Made by a program: the position numbers and the translations under genes. Positions 40,256-48,238 of a DNA stretch of 64,000 nt are shown here, piece after piece. This stretch comes from Pantoea conspicua (lineage in GTDB: Bacteria > Pseudomonadota > Gammaproteobacteria > Enterobacterales > Enterobacteriaceae): assembly GCF_002095315.1 (NCBI RefSeq), contig NZ_MLFN01000128.1:1-64000 (forward strand), written 5' to 3'. The notes beneath the pieces were generated by a model. That model worked only from the letters and a program-made list of their open reading frames with translations. It did not search any database and was not told the DNA's origin. Position 1 is the first letter of the stretch, and every line of letters starts with the position of its first letter.

Positions 40256-40412
40256 ATGCGGGGATGATCACAGAGTGAAGCTTTGCTCAGACCTTATCTG
40301 CAATTAAACATATTTTTTACTTATGTTTTCTGGCAGGATAGTCGCCGTTGAGTCGAAACGCATTCATCGCCGCTGTCCCTACACCAGCGCGAACGAAAAT
40401 AAAAAAATAGAG

Positions 40413-40439
40413 AAGGGCTTCCTGCGGGAAGCCCTTTTT
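40413..40439. terminator. Terminator between pspG and qorA
   Basis: AAGGGCTTCC-TGC-GGGAAGCCCTT followed by TTT on the plus strand, with an A-rich stretch on the other side. It can stop both convergent genes. Confidence 0.88.
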
Positions 40440-40461
40440 GTTTATTACGATTTGCTGCCTG

Positions 40462-41445
40462 TCAGGGGATCAGCAGGCTCGATCCCTGGGTGGCACGACT
40501 TTCCAGCATCTGATGCGCTTTACCCGCCTCCTTCAACGCAAACTTCTGCTGTTCTGGCACCTCTACCTTGATGGCGCCGCTGGCCAGCAGTGAAAAAAGC
40601 TCGGCACTGGCGGTTTCCAGCTCCTGACGATTCGTGATGTAACCGAACAATGAAGGGCGGGTTACAAACAGCGAGCCTTTCTTATTCAGTATGCCCAAAT
40701 CGACGCCGGTCACCGGGCCGGAAGCGTTGCCAAAACTGACCATCAGACCGTGGCGGCGCAGTGAGTCCAGCGATGCTTCCCAGGTATCTTTCCCGACCGA
40801 GTCATAGACTACGCCGACTTTTTTCCCCTGAGTGAGTTCACTGACGCGCTGGGCAATATTCTCTTCGCGATAGTTAATGGTGGCCCAGGCCCCGGCATTT
40901 TTGGCCAGCGCCGCCTTTTCTGCCGAGCCCACGGTACCAATCAGGTGCGCACCCAACGCTTTGGCCCACTGGCAGGCGATCAGGCCGACACCGCCCGCGG
41001 CGGCGTGAAACAGAAAGGTTTCGTCCGCTTTGACTTTATAGGTCTGGCGTAGCAGATACTGGGTGGTCAGCCCTTTAAGGAAACTGGCCGCGCCCTGCTC
41101 AAAGCTGATCGCGTCCGGCAGATGCATCAGGCGATCTTCTGCCACGTTATGCTCTTCACTGTAGGCGCCAGGGGCGGCCTGGCAATAGACGACCCGATCG
41201 CCCGGTTTAAACAGGGTGACGTCATGGCCTACCCGCGTCACCACACCAGCCGCTTCGGTGCCGAGACCCGAGGGGAAATCGCCGACCGGATAGAGCCCGC
41301 TGCGCAGATAAATATCGATGTAGTTAATGCCGATGGCGCGATTTTCTACCTGAACTTCATTTCCGGCAGGGTCGGCAAGTTCAAAATCAGCCCACTGCAG
41401 AACTTCCGGACCGCCGTGCGCGTTGAACTGAATACGCTTTGCCAT
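40462..41445 (-). CDS. qorA: NADPH:quinone reductase
   Basis: A zeta-crystallin-type medium-chain oxidoreductase that reduces quinones with NADPH. The start at 41445 (MAKRIQFNAHGGPEVLQWADFEL) gives 327 residues, the E. coli QorA length; a longer frame overlaps dnaB. The NADPH-binding Rossmann motif is FHAAAGGVGLIACQWAKALGAHLIGTVGS (about 143-171). No structural zinc cysteines are present, as expected. It is divergent from dnaB across 96 nt. Confidence 0.97.
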   Translation of the reverse strand: MAKRIQFNAHGGPEVLQWADFELADPAGNEVQVENRAIGINYIDIYLRSGLYPVGDFPSGLGTEAAGVVTRVGHDVTLFKPGDRVVYCQAAPGAYSEEHNVAEDRLMHLPDAISFEQGAASFLKGLTTQYLLRQTYKVKADETFLFHAAAGGVGLIACQWAKALGAHLIGTVGSAEKAALAKNAGAWATINYREENIAQRVSELTQGKKVGVVYDSVGKDTWEASLDSLRRHGLMVSFGNASGPVTGVDLGILNKKGSLFVTRPSLFGYITNRQELETASAELFSLLASGAIKVEVPEQQKFALKEAGKAHQMLESRATQGSSLLIP

Positions 41446-41541
41446 GCTTACTCCTGTGATTGTTTCATCATGAGGGTGAGGCGCGCACCCCAACTGAGGT
41501 ATACTTGCGCGTCCCCACAGAAGATCGGTAATGCATTCACT

Positions 41542-42948
41542 ATGGCAGGAAATAAACCCACCAACAAATCGAACGAAACGCAGGATCGCCAGCTGGAAGG
41601 CGTGAAAATGCCCCCGCATTCGCTGGAAGCGGAGCAATCGGTGCTCGGTGGGTTAATGCTGGATAATGAGCGCTGGGACAACGTCTCCGAGCGTGTGGTT
41701 GCTGGTGATTTCTTCAACCGCTCGCACCGGCTGATTTTTTCCGAGATGCAGCGGCTGCTGGAAAACAGCAAGCCAATCGACCTAATCACGCTTTCTGAGT
41801 CGCTGGAAACCCGCGGCGAGCTGGAGATGGCTGGCGGCTTTGCCTACCTTGCTGAGCTGGCGAAAAACACCCCCAGCGCAGCGAACATCGGCGCCTATGC
41901 CGACATCGTGCGTGAACGTGCAGTAGTACGTGAGATGATTTCGGTCGCCAACCAGATTGCTGATGCGGGTTACGATCCGCAGGGCCGCAACAGTGAAGAG
42001 CTGCTGGATTTCGCCGAATCGAACGTATTTAAAATTGCCGAAGCGCGCGCCAATAAGGATGTCGGCCCGAAAAACATCGAGCAGATCCTTGAGGCGACTG
42101 TTTCACGTATCGAATCGCTTTATCAGACGCCGCACGATGGCGTCACCGGCGTCGATACCGGTTATCAGGATCTGAACAAGAAAACCGCCGGTCTGCAGCG
42201 CTCGGATCTGATTATCGTCGCGGCGCGTCCCTCAATGGGTAAAACCACCTTCGCGATGAACCTGTGCGAAAACGCCGCCATGCTGCAGGATAAACCGGTG
42301 CTGATATTCAGCCTCGAAATGCCCAGCGAGCAGATCATGATGCGTATGCTGGCCTCATTGTCGCGGGTGGATCAGACCCGTATTCGTACCGGCCAGCTGG
42401 ATGATGAGGACTGGGCGCGTATCTCCGGTACCATGGGTATCCTGCTGGAGAAGAAGAACATGTTCATCGATGACTCTTCGGGTCTGACGCCGACCGAAGT
42501 GCGCTCGCGTGCCCGCCGCATCTACCGTGAAAACGGGGGATTAAGCATGATCATGATCGACTACCTGCAGCTGATGCGTGTGCCTTCCTTATCGGACAAC
42601 CGTACGCTGGAGATCGCCGAGATCTCGCGCTCGCTGAAAGCCCTGGCCAAAGAGCTGAATGTGCCGGTCGTCGCGCTGTCGCAGCTGAACCGCTCGCTGG
42701 AGCAGCGTGCTGATAAGCGACCGGTCAACTCGGATCTGCGTGAATCCGGCTCGATCGAGCAGGATGCGGACCTGATCATGTTTATCTATCGCGATGAGGT
42801 CTATCACGAAAACAGCGATCTTAAAGGGATCGCCGAGATCATCCTCGGTAAACAGCGTAACGGCCCCATCGGCACGGTGCGCCTGACCTTTAACGGACAG
42901 TGGTCGCGTTTCGATAACTACGCTGGTCCGCAATACGACGACGAATAG
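41542..42948 (+). CDS. dnaB: Replicative DNA helicase DnaB
   Basis: The hexameric 5'-3' helicase that unwinds DNA at the replication fork. The start at 41542 (MAGNKPTNKSNETQDRQLEGVKMPPHSLEAEQSVLGGLML) gives 468 residues (E. coli 471); a much longer frame from 41122 runs antisense through qorA and is rejected. An N-terminal primase-interaction domain precedes the RecA-like core with Walker A ARPSMGKTTFAMN (about 228-240), Walker B MIMIDYLQLM and the DnaB signature DLRESGSIEQDADLIMFIYRDE. No intein is present. Confidence 0.98.
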   Translation: MAGNKPTNKSNETQDRQLEGVKMPPHSLEAEQSVLGGLMLDNERWDNVSERVVAGDFFNRSHRLIFSEMQRLLENSKPIDLITLSESLETRGELEMAGGFAYLAELAKNTPSAANIGAYADIVRERAVVREMISVANQIADAGYDPQGRNSEELLDFAESNVFKIAEARANKDVGPKNIEQILEATVSRIESLYQTPHDGVTGVDTGYQDLNKKTAGLQRSDLIIVAARPSMGKTTFAMNLCENAAMLQDKPVLIFSLEMPSEQIMMRMLASLSRVDQTRIRTGQLDDEDWARISGTMGILLEKKNMFIDDSSGLTPTEVRSRARRIYRENGGLSMIMIDYLQLMRVPSLSDNRTLEIAEISRSLKALAKELNVPVVALSQLNRSLEQRADKRPVNSDLRESGSIEQDADLIMFIYRDEVYHENSDLKGIAEIILGKQRNGPIGTVRLTFNGQWSRFDNYAGPQYDDE

Positions 42949-42960
42949 TCTCATCTTTGT

Positions 42961-42989
42961 GCTGTCATGCACGATCTGTGCATGACAGC
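42961..42989. repeat. Perfect 12-bp inverted repeat after dnaB
   Basis: GCTGTCATGCAC and GTGCATGACAGC are exact reverse complements around GATCT. It lies 12 nt after the dnaB stop and is followed by a C run rather than T, so it is an atypical terminator, a 3'-end stabilising hairpin, or an operator for the following regulator gene. Confidence 0.75.
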
Positions 42990-43077
42990 CCCCATCATCA
43001 GAAAATAGTGTTGGACAACCCCGCCGATTATCGGGTTATCTGTAACAAAGCGATGCCAATAACGCTGTGGAAACGGA

Positions 43078-43557
43078 ATGACTCACGTAGACGATTACGA
43101 TCTTAAACTCCTGACTTTATTACAATCCAACGGCCGCCTGACCAATCAGGAGTTGAGTGATTTGGTCGGCCTGTCGGCGTCGCAATGCTCACGCCGCCGG
43201 ATCAATCTCGAACAGGCCAATCTGATTCTTGGCTATCACGCCCGGCTGTCGCCGGATGCGATTGGACTGGGAATGGTCGGGTTAATTGAGGTGCGGCTGA
43301 TAAATCACACTGCCGAATATGTCGACAGTTTTCATCGGATGGTGGAGCAGGAAGAGGCGATTGTTGATGCCTACAAAACCACCGGCGATGCCGATTATTT
43401 GTTGAAAGTGGCGGTGGCCGATCTCAATTCACTCAGCGCGTTGATCAGCCAGCTGGTGGCGGGTCATCAAAGTGTGTCCCACGTTAAAACTTCGGTGGTG
43501 CTGGGACGACTGAAAGAAAACGGGCTGATGATGATTTCTGAGCACAAGGCGCGCTAA
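43078..43557 (+). CDS. Lrp/AsnC-family transcriptional regulator
   Basis: 159 residues. The N-terminal helix-turn-helix is DYDLKLLTLLQSNGRLTNQELSDLVGLSASQCSRRRINLEQANLI (6-50), followed by a RAM/AsnC ligand domain (VGLIEVRLINHT.., VVDAYKTTGDADYLLKVAVADL). The specific paralogue is not recognised. It lies between dnaB and a YitT-family gene, where E. coli has alr. It may control the adjacent membrane protein and tyrB. Confidence 0.9.
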   Translation: MTHVDDYDLKLLTLLQSNGRLTNQELSDLVGLSASQCSRRRINLEQANLILGYHARLSPDAIGLGMVGLIEVRLINHTAEYVDSFHRMVEQEEAIVDAYKTTGDADYLLKVAVADLNSLSALISQLVAGHQSVSHVKTSVVLGRLKENGLMMISEHKAR

Positions 43558-43798
43558 AAAGGTGCGTACTGTGCTGTTTTGGTGCAAAATTGCGGCTAAT
43601 AATGCAAAGAACGCGCACCAGAACAGATATTTGTGCATGAGTTGATGGTTTATCCGTTAACTTTTGCATCAAACCCTGCAATAAAGCGCCTTAGATATCA
43701 ATGGGATAATCGCTGGCACCCTGCCGGTGGCCGCTTCATGCCACCGGTATGGTGCGTTTTTTGCATCTGAACCGCATCATTTGCATTGAGATAACCCT

Positions 43799-44413
43799 AT
43801 GGATAACGTTGCAGAACCTTCCCGCATTCCCCACTCACGTATTGAAGATGCGCTGGCGATTGTGCTTGGCACACTGATGGTCTCGTTCGGCGTTATTATG
43901 CTGAAACAGGCAGGCGCGCTGACCGGCAGTACCGCAGGCATCGCGTTCCTGATCAGCTATTTGTCGCCGCTATCTTTCGGCAGTGCCTTCTTTCTGATCA
44001 ATATTCCGTTCTACTGGCTGGCGGTAAAACGCATGGGCTGGGAATTTACTCTGAAAACCTTCTGCGCCGTCGGGCTGGTATCACTGTTTACCCACCTGCA
44101 TCCGCTGTTCGTTCATTTTTCCGCCCTCGATCCGTTTTATGCGACATTGTTCGGTAACGTCATCATGGGGATCGGGTTTATAGTGTTGTTTCGTCACAAA
44201 GCCAGCCTGGGCGGCATCAATATTCTGGCGCTGTGGCTACAGGATCGCTTTGGTATTCGCGCCGGCAAGCTGCAAATGGCGGTGGATACCTGCGTAGTGC
44301 TGGCGTCACTGTTTGTGGTGAGCGTGCCGATTCTGCTCGCCTCGATTGGCGGTGCGATTATCCTGAACCTGATTATCGCGATGAACCACCGTCCAGGACG
44401 CTATCTGGTTTAA
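43799..44413 (+). CDS. YitT-family membrane protein
   Basis: 204 residues with about six hydrophobic segments; the N-terminal part IEDALAIVLGTLMVSFGVIMLKQAGALTGSTAGIAFLISYLSPLSFG is the conserved YitT core. Members have no firmly established substrate. A 240-nt leader separates it from the Lrp-type gene and contains several TGCAA/TTGCA repeats. The stop is only 42 nt before the tyrB start, so it may be co-transcribed with tyrB. Confidence 0.88.
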   Translation: MDNVAEPSRIPHSRIEDALAIVLGTLMVSFGVIMLKQAGALTGSTAGIAFLISYLSPLSFGSAFFLINIPFYWLAVKRMGWEFTLKTFCAVGLVSLFTHLHPLFVHFSALDPFYATLFGNVIMGIGFIVLFRHKASLGGINILALWLQDRFGIRAGKLQMAVDTCVVLASLFVVSVPILLASIGGAIILNLIIAMNHRPGRYLV

Positions 44414-44455
44414 TGACACACTGTTACCCGAAGACCACTCATGGAGACCTACACC

Positions 44456-45649
44456 GTGTTTCAAAACGTTGATGCCTATGCTGGCGATCCGATTCTGTCG
44501 TTGATGGAAGCCTTTAAACAGGACCCACGCGAACACAAAGTGAACCTTAGTATCGGGCTCTATTACGACGAACAGAACATCATCCCACAGCTGAAGGCTG
44601 TAGCGGCTGCCGAAGAGCAACTCTATGCTGAGCCGCATCAGGCATCGCTCTATCTGCCTATGGAAGGGCTGAACAACTACCGCAGCGCGATTGCGCCGTT
44701 ACTGTTTGGTGCCGACCATCCGATGCTGCAGGCGGGCCGGATCGCCTCTATTCAGACGCTGGGCGGCTCTGGCGCGCTGAAAGTCGGTGCAGATTTCCTG
44801 AAGCGCTATTTCCCGCAGTCTGCGGTCTGGGTCAGCGATCCGACCTGGGAAAACCACATCGCGATTTTTAATGGTGCCGGTTTCGAGGTAAATAGCTATC
44901 CGTGGTATGACGCGGAGACCCACGGCGTGCGGTTTGACGCCTTCATCAGCGCGCTGAAAGCGTTGCCCGCGCAGAGCATCGTCTTGCTGCATCCGTGCTG
45001 CCATAACCCGACCGGTGCCGATCTGACTGATGCGCAGTGGGATCAGACCGTTGAGGTACTGAAGGCACAGCAGCTGATTCCGTTCCTCGACATCGCCTAT
45101 CAGGGCTTCGGTGCGGGTATGGAACAGGATGCGTATGCCCTGCGCGCGGTAGCGGCAGCGGGACTGCCTGCGCTGGTCAGCAACTCCTTCTCCAAAATCT
45201 TCTCCCTCTACGGCGAACGCGTTGGTGGACTGTCGATCGTCTGCGACAGCGCCGAAGAGTCGGCTCGGGTGCTGGGCCAGCTGAAAGCTACCGTACGCCG
45301 CAACTACTCCAGCCCACCAAATTTCGGTGCGCAGGTGGTGGCGCGGGTGCTGAACGATGATGCCCTGAAAGCGAACTGGCTGGCGGAAGTGGAAGCGATG
45401 CGCCTGCGCATTCTGGCCATGCGTCAGTCGCTGGTGGATGTGCTGAGCACCGCACTGCCGGGTAAAAACTTTGACTACCTGCTGAAACAGCGCGGCATGT
45501 TCAGCTATACCGGCCTGAGCGCGCAGCAGGTTGATCGCCTGCGCAATGAGTTCGGCATCTATCTGGTCGGCAGCGGCCGGATGTGTGTTGCCGGCCTGAA
45601 CAGCAGGAATGTGCATCAGGTGGCGGAAGCCTTTGCCGCGGTGATGTAA
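44456..45649 (+). CDS. tyrB: Aromatic amino acid aminotransferase
   Basis: A PLP-dependent transaminase that makes tyrosine and phenylalanine (and contributes to leucine) from their keto acids. The GTG at 44456 ([25 protein letters not shown]) gives 397 residues and matches E. coli TyrB, which also starts at GTG; GGAG lies 9 nt upstream. An ATG five codons earlier is unsupported. The PLP-lysine motif [17 protein letters not shown] and [13 protein letters not shown] are intact. No TyrR box was found directly upstream. Confidence 0.96.
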   Translation: MFQNVDAYAGDPILSLMEAFKQDPREHKVNLSIGLYYDEQNIIPQLKAVAAAEEQLYAEPHQASLYLPMEGLNNYRSAIAPLLFGADHPMLQAGRIASIQTLGGSGALKVGADFLKRYFPQSAVWVSDPTWENHIAIFNGAGFEVNSYPWYDAETHGVRFDAFISALKALPAQSIVLLHPCCHNPTGADLTDAQWDQTVEVLKAQQLIPFLDIAYQGFGAGMEQDAYALRAVAAAGLPALVSNSFSKIFSLYGERVGGLSIVCDSAEESARVLGQLKATVRRNYSSPPNFGAQVVARVLNDDALKANWLAEVEAMRLRILAMRQSLVDVLSTALPGKNFDYLLKQRGMFSYTGLSAQQVDRLRNEFGIYLVGSGRMCVAGLNSRNVHQVAEAFAAVM

Positions 45650-45721
45650 CGGCCGCTCTGTTCTGCAAAAAACCGCCGACCCTGTCCGTAATGCTGGTCA
45701 GTGAAGGTTAGATTTGCAAAG

Positions 45722-45753
45722 GCTGCCACGGTCAAGCGTGGCAGCTTTTTTTT
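45722..45753 (+). terminator. tyrB terminator
   Basis: GCTGCCACG pairs with CGTGGCAGC across six bases and is followed by eight T residues. Confidence 0.96.
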
Positions 45754-45880
45754 GGGCGAGCGGGCCGCAGTGCGGGCCTGAGCGGCTCTGCTCTCGTGCC
45801 CTTTAAATTGCACGCACTGAAGTTTCAGAGCAGGCTGGGGCCGATCAGGGGCGGCAATCCGCAGCGCTGAACAGAATGAG

Positions 45881-46025
45881 TCTGCCAGGAGAGCCCGCAG
45901 GACGCGGGCGAAAGGCGGGGCGGCACAGGATGTGCCATCCCCGCCGGTCCGTCAGGCAGAGGAATGAAGTGAAGGAACCGCGCAGCGGCGCGAGGACCGC
46001 CAGCCCCGGAGCGGCACCAGACTGC
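45881..46025. repeat. GC-rich structured element with AGGA hairpin loops
   Basis: GCCCGC-AGGAC-GCGGGC (45893-45909) and GGCGGGG-C-GGCAC-AGGAT-GTGCC-AT-CCCCGCC (45914-45945) are two very stable hairpins, each displaying AGGA in the loop. TCTGCC (45881-45886) and GGCAGA (45955-45960) close the pair. Further AGGA motifs follow (GAGGAAT, AAGGAAC, GAGGACC). It lies between the tyrB terminator and yjbQ. It may be a dispersed intergenic repeat, or an RNA with CsrA-type sites. No open frame is supported. Confidence 0.55.
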
Positions 46026-46150
46026 ATTACCACCTGTCGCTCAACTGACGATCACTACCACTCTTTCCGACGGTTTTTTATTTGTCCTCAGGGTTTACCT
46101 TTTGCCGACATGCTGCACACTTAAACGGGGTCATCGTTTCAGGAAAAATT

Positions 46151-46576
46151 ATGTGGCATCAACAAATTCTGACGCTTAGCGCGAAACCACGCGGATTTCA
46201 TCTGGTCACCGATGAGATCGTCGATGCGCTTTCCGCACTGCGTAACATCAACACTGGCCTGTTGCATCTGCTGTTGCAGCACACCTCGGCTTCGTTAACC
46301 TTAAACGAGAATTGCGACCCGACGGTGCGCAGCGATATGGAGCAGCACTTCATGCGGCACGTTCCGGAAGATGCGCCTTATCAGCACGACTACGAAGGGC
46401 GTGACGATATGCCCGCGCACATTAAATCGTCGACCTTAGGGGTATCATTACTGTTACCGGTTCAGCGCGGACGTCTGGTGCTCGGCACCTGGCAGGGGAT
46501 CTGGCTGGGCGAACACCGCATTGATGGCGGTGCGCGGCGGATTGTCGCCACTTTACAAGGGGAATCTAATGACTAA
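46151..46576 (+). CDS. yjbQ: UPF0047-family protein YjbQ
   Basis: 141 residues (E. coli 138). The start [23 protein letters not shown] is taken from AGGAAAAATT upstream. The family signature [32 protein letters not shown] with its conserved histidine and [27 protein letters not shown] is complete. The YjbQ fold is known and weak thiamine phosphate synthase activity has been described for relatives; the physiological role is uncertain. It overlaps yjbR by 8 nt. Confidence 0.94.
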   Translation: MWHQQILTLSAKPRGFHLVTDEIVDALSALRNINTGLLHLLLQHTSASLTLNENCDPTVRSDMEQHFMRHVPEDAPYQHDYEGRDDMPAHIKSSTLGVSLLLPVQRGRLVLGTWQGIWLGEHRIDGGARRIVATLQGESND

Positions 46577-46892
46577 TTCAGACTTACTGACCTACTGCAT
46601 GAGCAAGCCGGGCGCGGAACAGAGCGTCCACAGTGACTGGAAAGCGACCCAGATTAAAAGCAACGGCGTGTTGTTTGCGATGGTGCATGAGGTAAAAGGC
46701 CGGCCCGCGGTCTCGCTGAAATCGACGCCAGCGCTGGCGGAACTGCTGCGCGAAGAACATAACGATATTTTTCCCAGCGAACATCTTAACAAATCACACT
46801 GGAGCACCCTGTTTCTGGATGGCTCGCTAAAAGATTCGCAGATCTATTATCTGGTTGATGCCTCATTTGATCAGGTTGCCACCGCCAAATAA
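46569..46892 (+). CDS. yjbR: MmcQ/YjbR-family protein
   Basis: 107 residues (E. coli YjbR 118). The ATG inside the end of yjbQ follows AAGGGGAATCT. Family blocks include [30 protein letters not shown] and [27 protein letters not shown]. It is a CyaY-like fold of unknown, possibly DNA- or protein-binding, role. The 8-nt overlap with yjbQ shows the two are translated together. Confidence 0.93.
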   Translation: MTNSDLLTYCMSKPGAEQSVHSDWKATQIKSNGVLFAMVHEVKGRPAVSLKSTPALAELLREEHNDIFPSEHLNKSHWSTLFLDGSLKDSQIYYLVDASFDQVATAK

Positions 46893-46900
46893 GCGGTAAT

Positions 46901-46927
46901 AAAAACCCTCTTCCGGCAGGAAGAGGG
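46901..46927 (-). terminator. Terminator of the alcohol dehydrogenase gene
   Basis: CCCTCTTCC-GGCA-GGAAGAGGG preceded on the plus strand by five A residues, so a U tract follows on the minus-strand transcript, 17 nt past the dehydrogenase stop. Confidence 0.8.
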
Positions 46928-46943
46928 CGAGCGGGAATCGCGT

Positions 46944-48008
46944 TTACGCGGCAGACTGATTACGTAACGTGTTGATATCGATTACGAAGCGATATTTCAC
47001 ATCACTCTTCAGCATACGCTCGTAGGCTTCATTGATCTGATCCATCGCGATCAGTTCAATGTCCGAGGTGATGCCGTGCTGACCACAGAAATCGAGCATC
47101 TCCTGCGTTTCCGCGATGCCGCCAATCAGTGAACCGGCAATGCTGCGACGCTTAAAGATCAGGTTAAACACCTGCGGTGCCGGGTGATCATGTTCCGGTG
47201 CGCCGACCAGCGTCATGTTGCCATCGCGCTTCAGCAGGGTGATGAACGGGTTAAGATCGTGCTGCGCCGCCACGGTATTCAGAATGAAGTCGAAGCTGTT
47301 GGTGTGCTGTGCCATCTGCTCCGGATCTTTCGAAATCACCACTTCATCGGCACCCAGACGTTTACCGTCCTCAATTTTAGATGGCGAGGTGGTGAACAGC
47401 ACCACATGCGCGCCCATCGCATGGGCAATTTTAACGCCCATATGGCCGAGACCGCCCAGCCCTACGATACCCACTTTTTTGCCGGGACCGACATTCCAGT
47501 GACGCAGTGGAGAGTAAGTGGTGATACCGGCACACAGCAGCGGGGCAACGCCAGCCAGCTCCAGATTTTCAGGAATGCGCAGCACAAAGCTCTCATCGAC
47601 GACCATCGCGGTTGAGTAGCCGCCGTAGGTAATCGCGCCGGTTTCGCGATCTTCGCCGTTATAAGTGCCGACAAAGCCGTTTTCGCAATACTGCTCTAAA
47701 CCTTCCTGACAGCTGGGACAGCTGCGGCAGGAGTCAACCATGCAGCCTACGCCGACCAGATCGCCGACTTTGTATTTCTGGGTCTGCGGACCCACGGCGG
47801 TGACGCGACCGACGATTTCATGGCCAGGCACAACCGGGAAAATGGTGTTCTTCCACTCATTACGTGCCTGATGCAGGTCTGAGTGGCAGACGCCACAGAA
47901 CAGGACCTCAAGCTGTACGTCATGAGCGCGAAGCTCACGCGGCTGATAATCGAACGGTGCCAGTTTGGATTTTGCATCCTGAGCAGCATACGCATGCGTA
48001 ATATTCAT
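46944..48008 (-). CDS. Zinc-dependent NAD(P) alcohol dehydrogenase, YahK/CAD-like
   Basis: 354 residues, a medium-chain dehydrogenase of the cinnamyl-alcohol/YahK group that reduces aldehydes with NADPH. The catalytic zinc ligands are in CGVCHSDLH (about 38-46) and PGHEIVG, and the structural zinc cysteines are in CRSCPSCQEGLEQYC. The nucleotide-binding motif is GLGGLGHMGVKIAHAMGA. It resembles E. coli YahK across its length (PLLCAGITTYSPLRHW, SFDFILNTVAA, IKRRSIAGS-type block). It is a single gene; the aldehyde substrate is not known. Confidence 0.92.
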   Translation of the reverse strand: MNITHAYAAQDAKSKLAPFDYQPRELRAHDVQLEVLFCGVCHSDLHQARNEWKNTIFPVVPGHEIVGRVTAVGPQTQKYKVGDLVGVGCMVDSCRSCPSCQEGLEQYCENGFVGTYNGEDRETGAITYGGYSTAMVVDESFVLRIPENLELAGVAPLLCAGITTYSPLRHWNVGPGKKVGIVGLGGLGHMGVKIAHAMGAHVVLFTTSPSKIEDGKRLGADEVVISKDPEQMAQHTNSFDFILNTVAAQHDLNPFITLLKRDGNMTLVGAPEHDHPAPQVFNLIFKRRSIAGSLIGGIAETQEMLDFCGQHGITSDIELIAMDQINEAYERMLKSDVKYRFVIDINTLRNQSAA

Positions 48009-48205
48009 GGTGTCTCCAGTTTCGATGTGTCGTGAGTGTTTTTCGTTGAAGCGCGGCAGCGAACGGCTGCGGCGAAAACAGGGCGACGCGCAGGGCGTGC
48101 CAGAGAGGAACCGATTAAGGATAGTCAGCGTAGCGGAAAGCGTATATGCCTATAGATGTCTGAATCTTGCCTGATCCTGCATTTCTCTGGCTGAATGAGC
48201 AGCAG

Positions 48206-48232
48206 AAAAAAAAGGCCCGCACGCGGCGGGCC
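48206..48232 (-). terminator. uvrA terminator
   Basis: On the minus strand GGCCCGC-CGCGT-GCGGGCC is followed by eight T residues, 6 nt past the uvrA stop. Confidence 0.95.
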
Positions 48233-48238
48233 TGAGGA

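Noticed and set aside
41122-41541. A 140-residue N-terminal extension of DnaB.
   Set aside because: It runs antisense through qorA and has no counterpart in DnaB. The ATG at 41542 gives the normal length and start.
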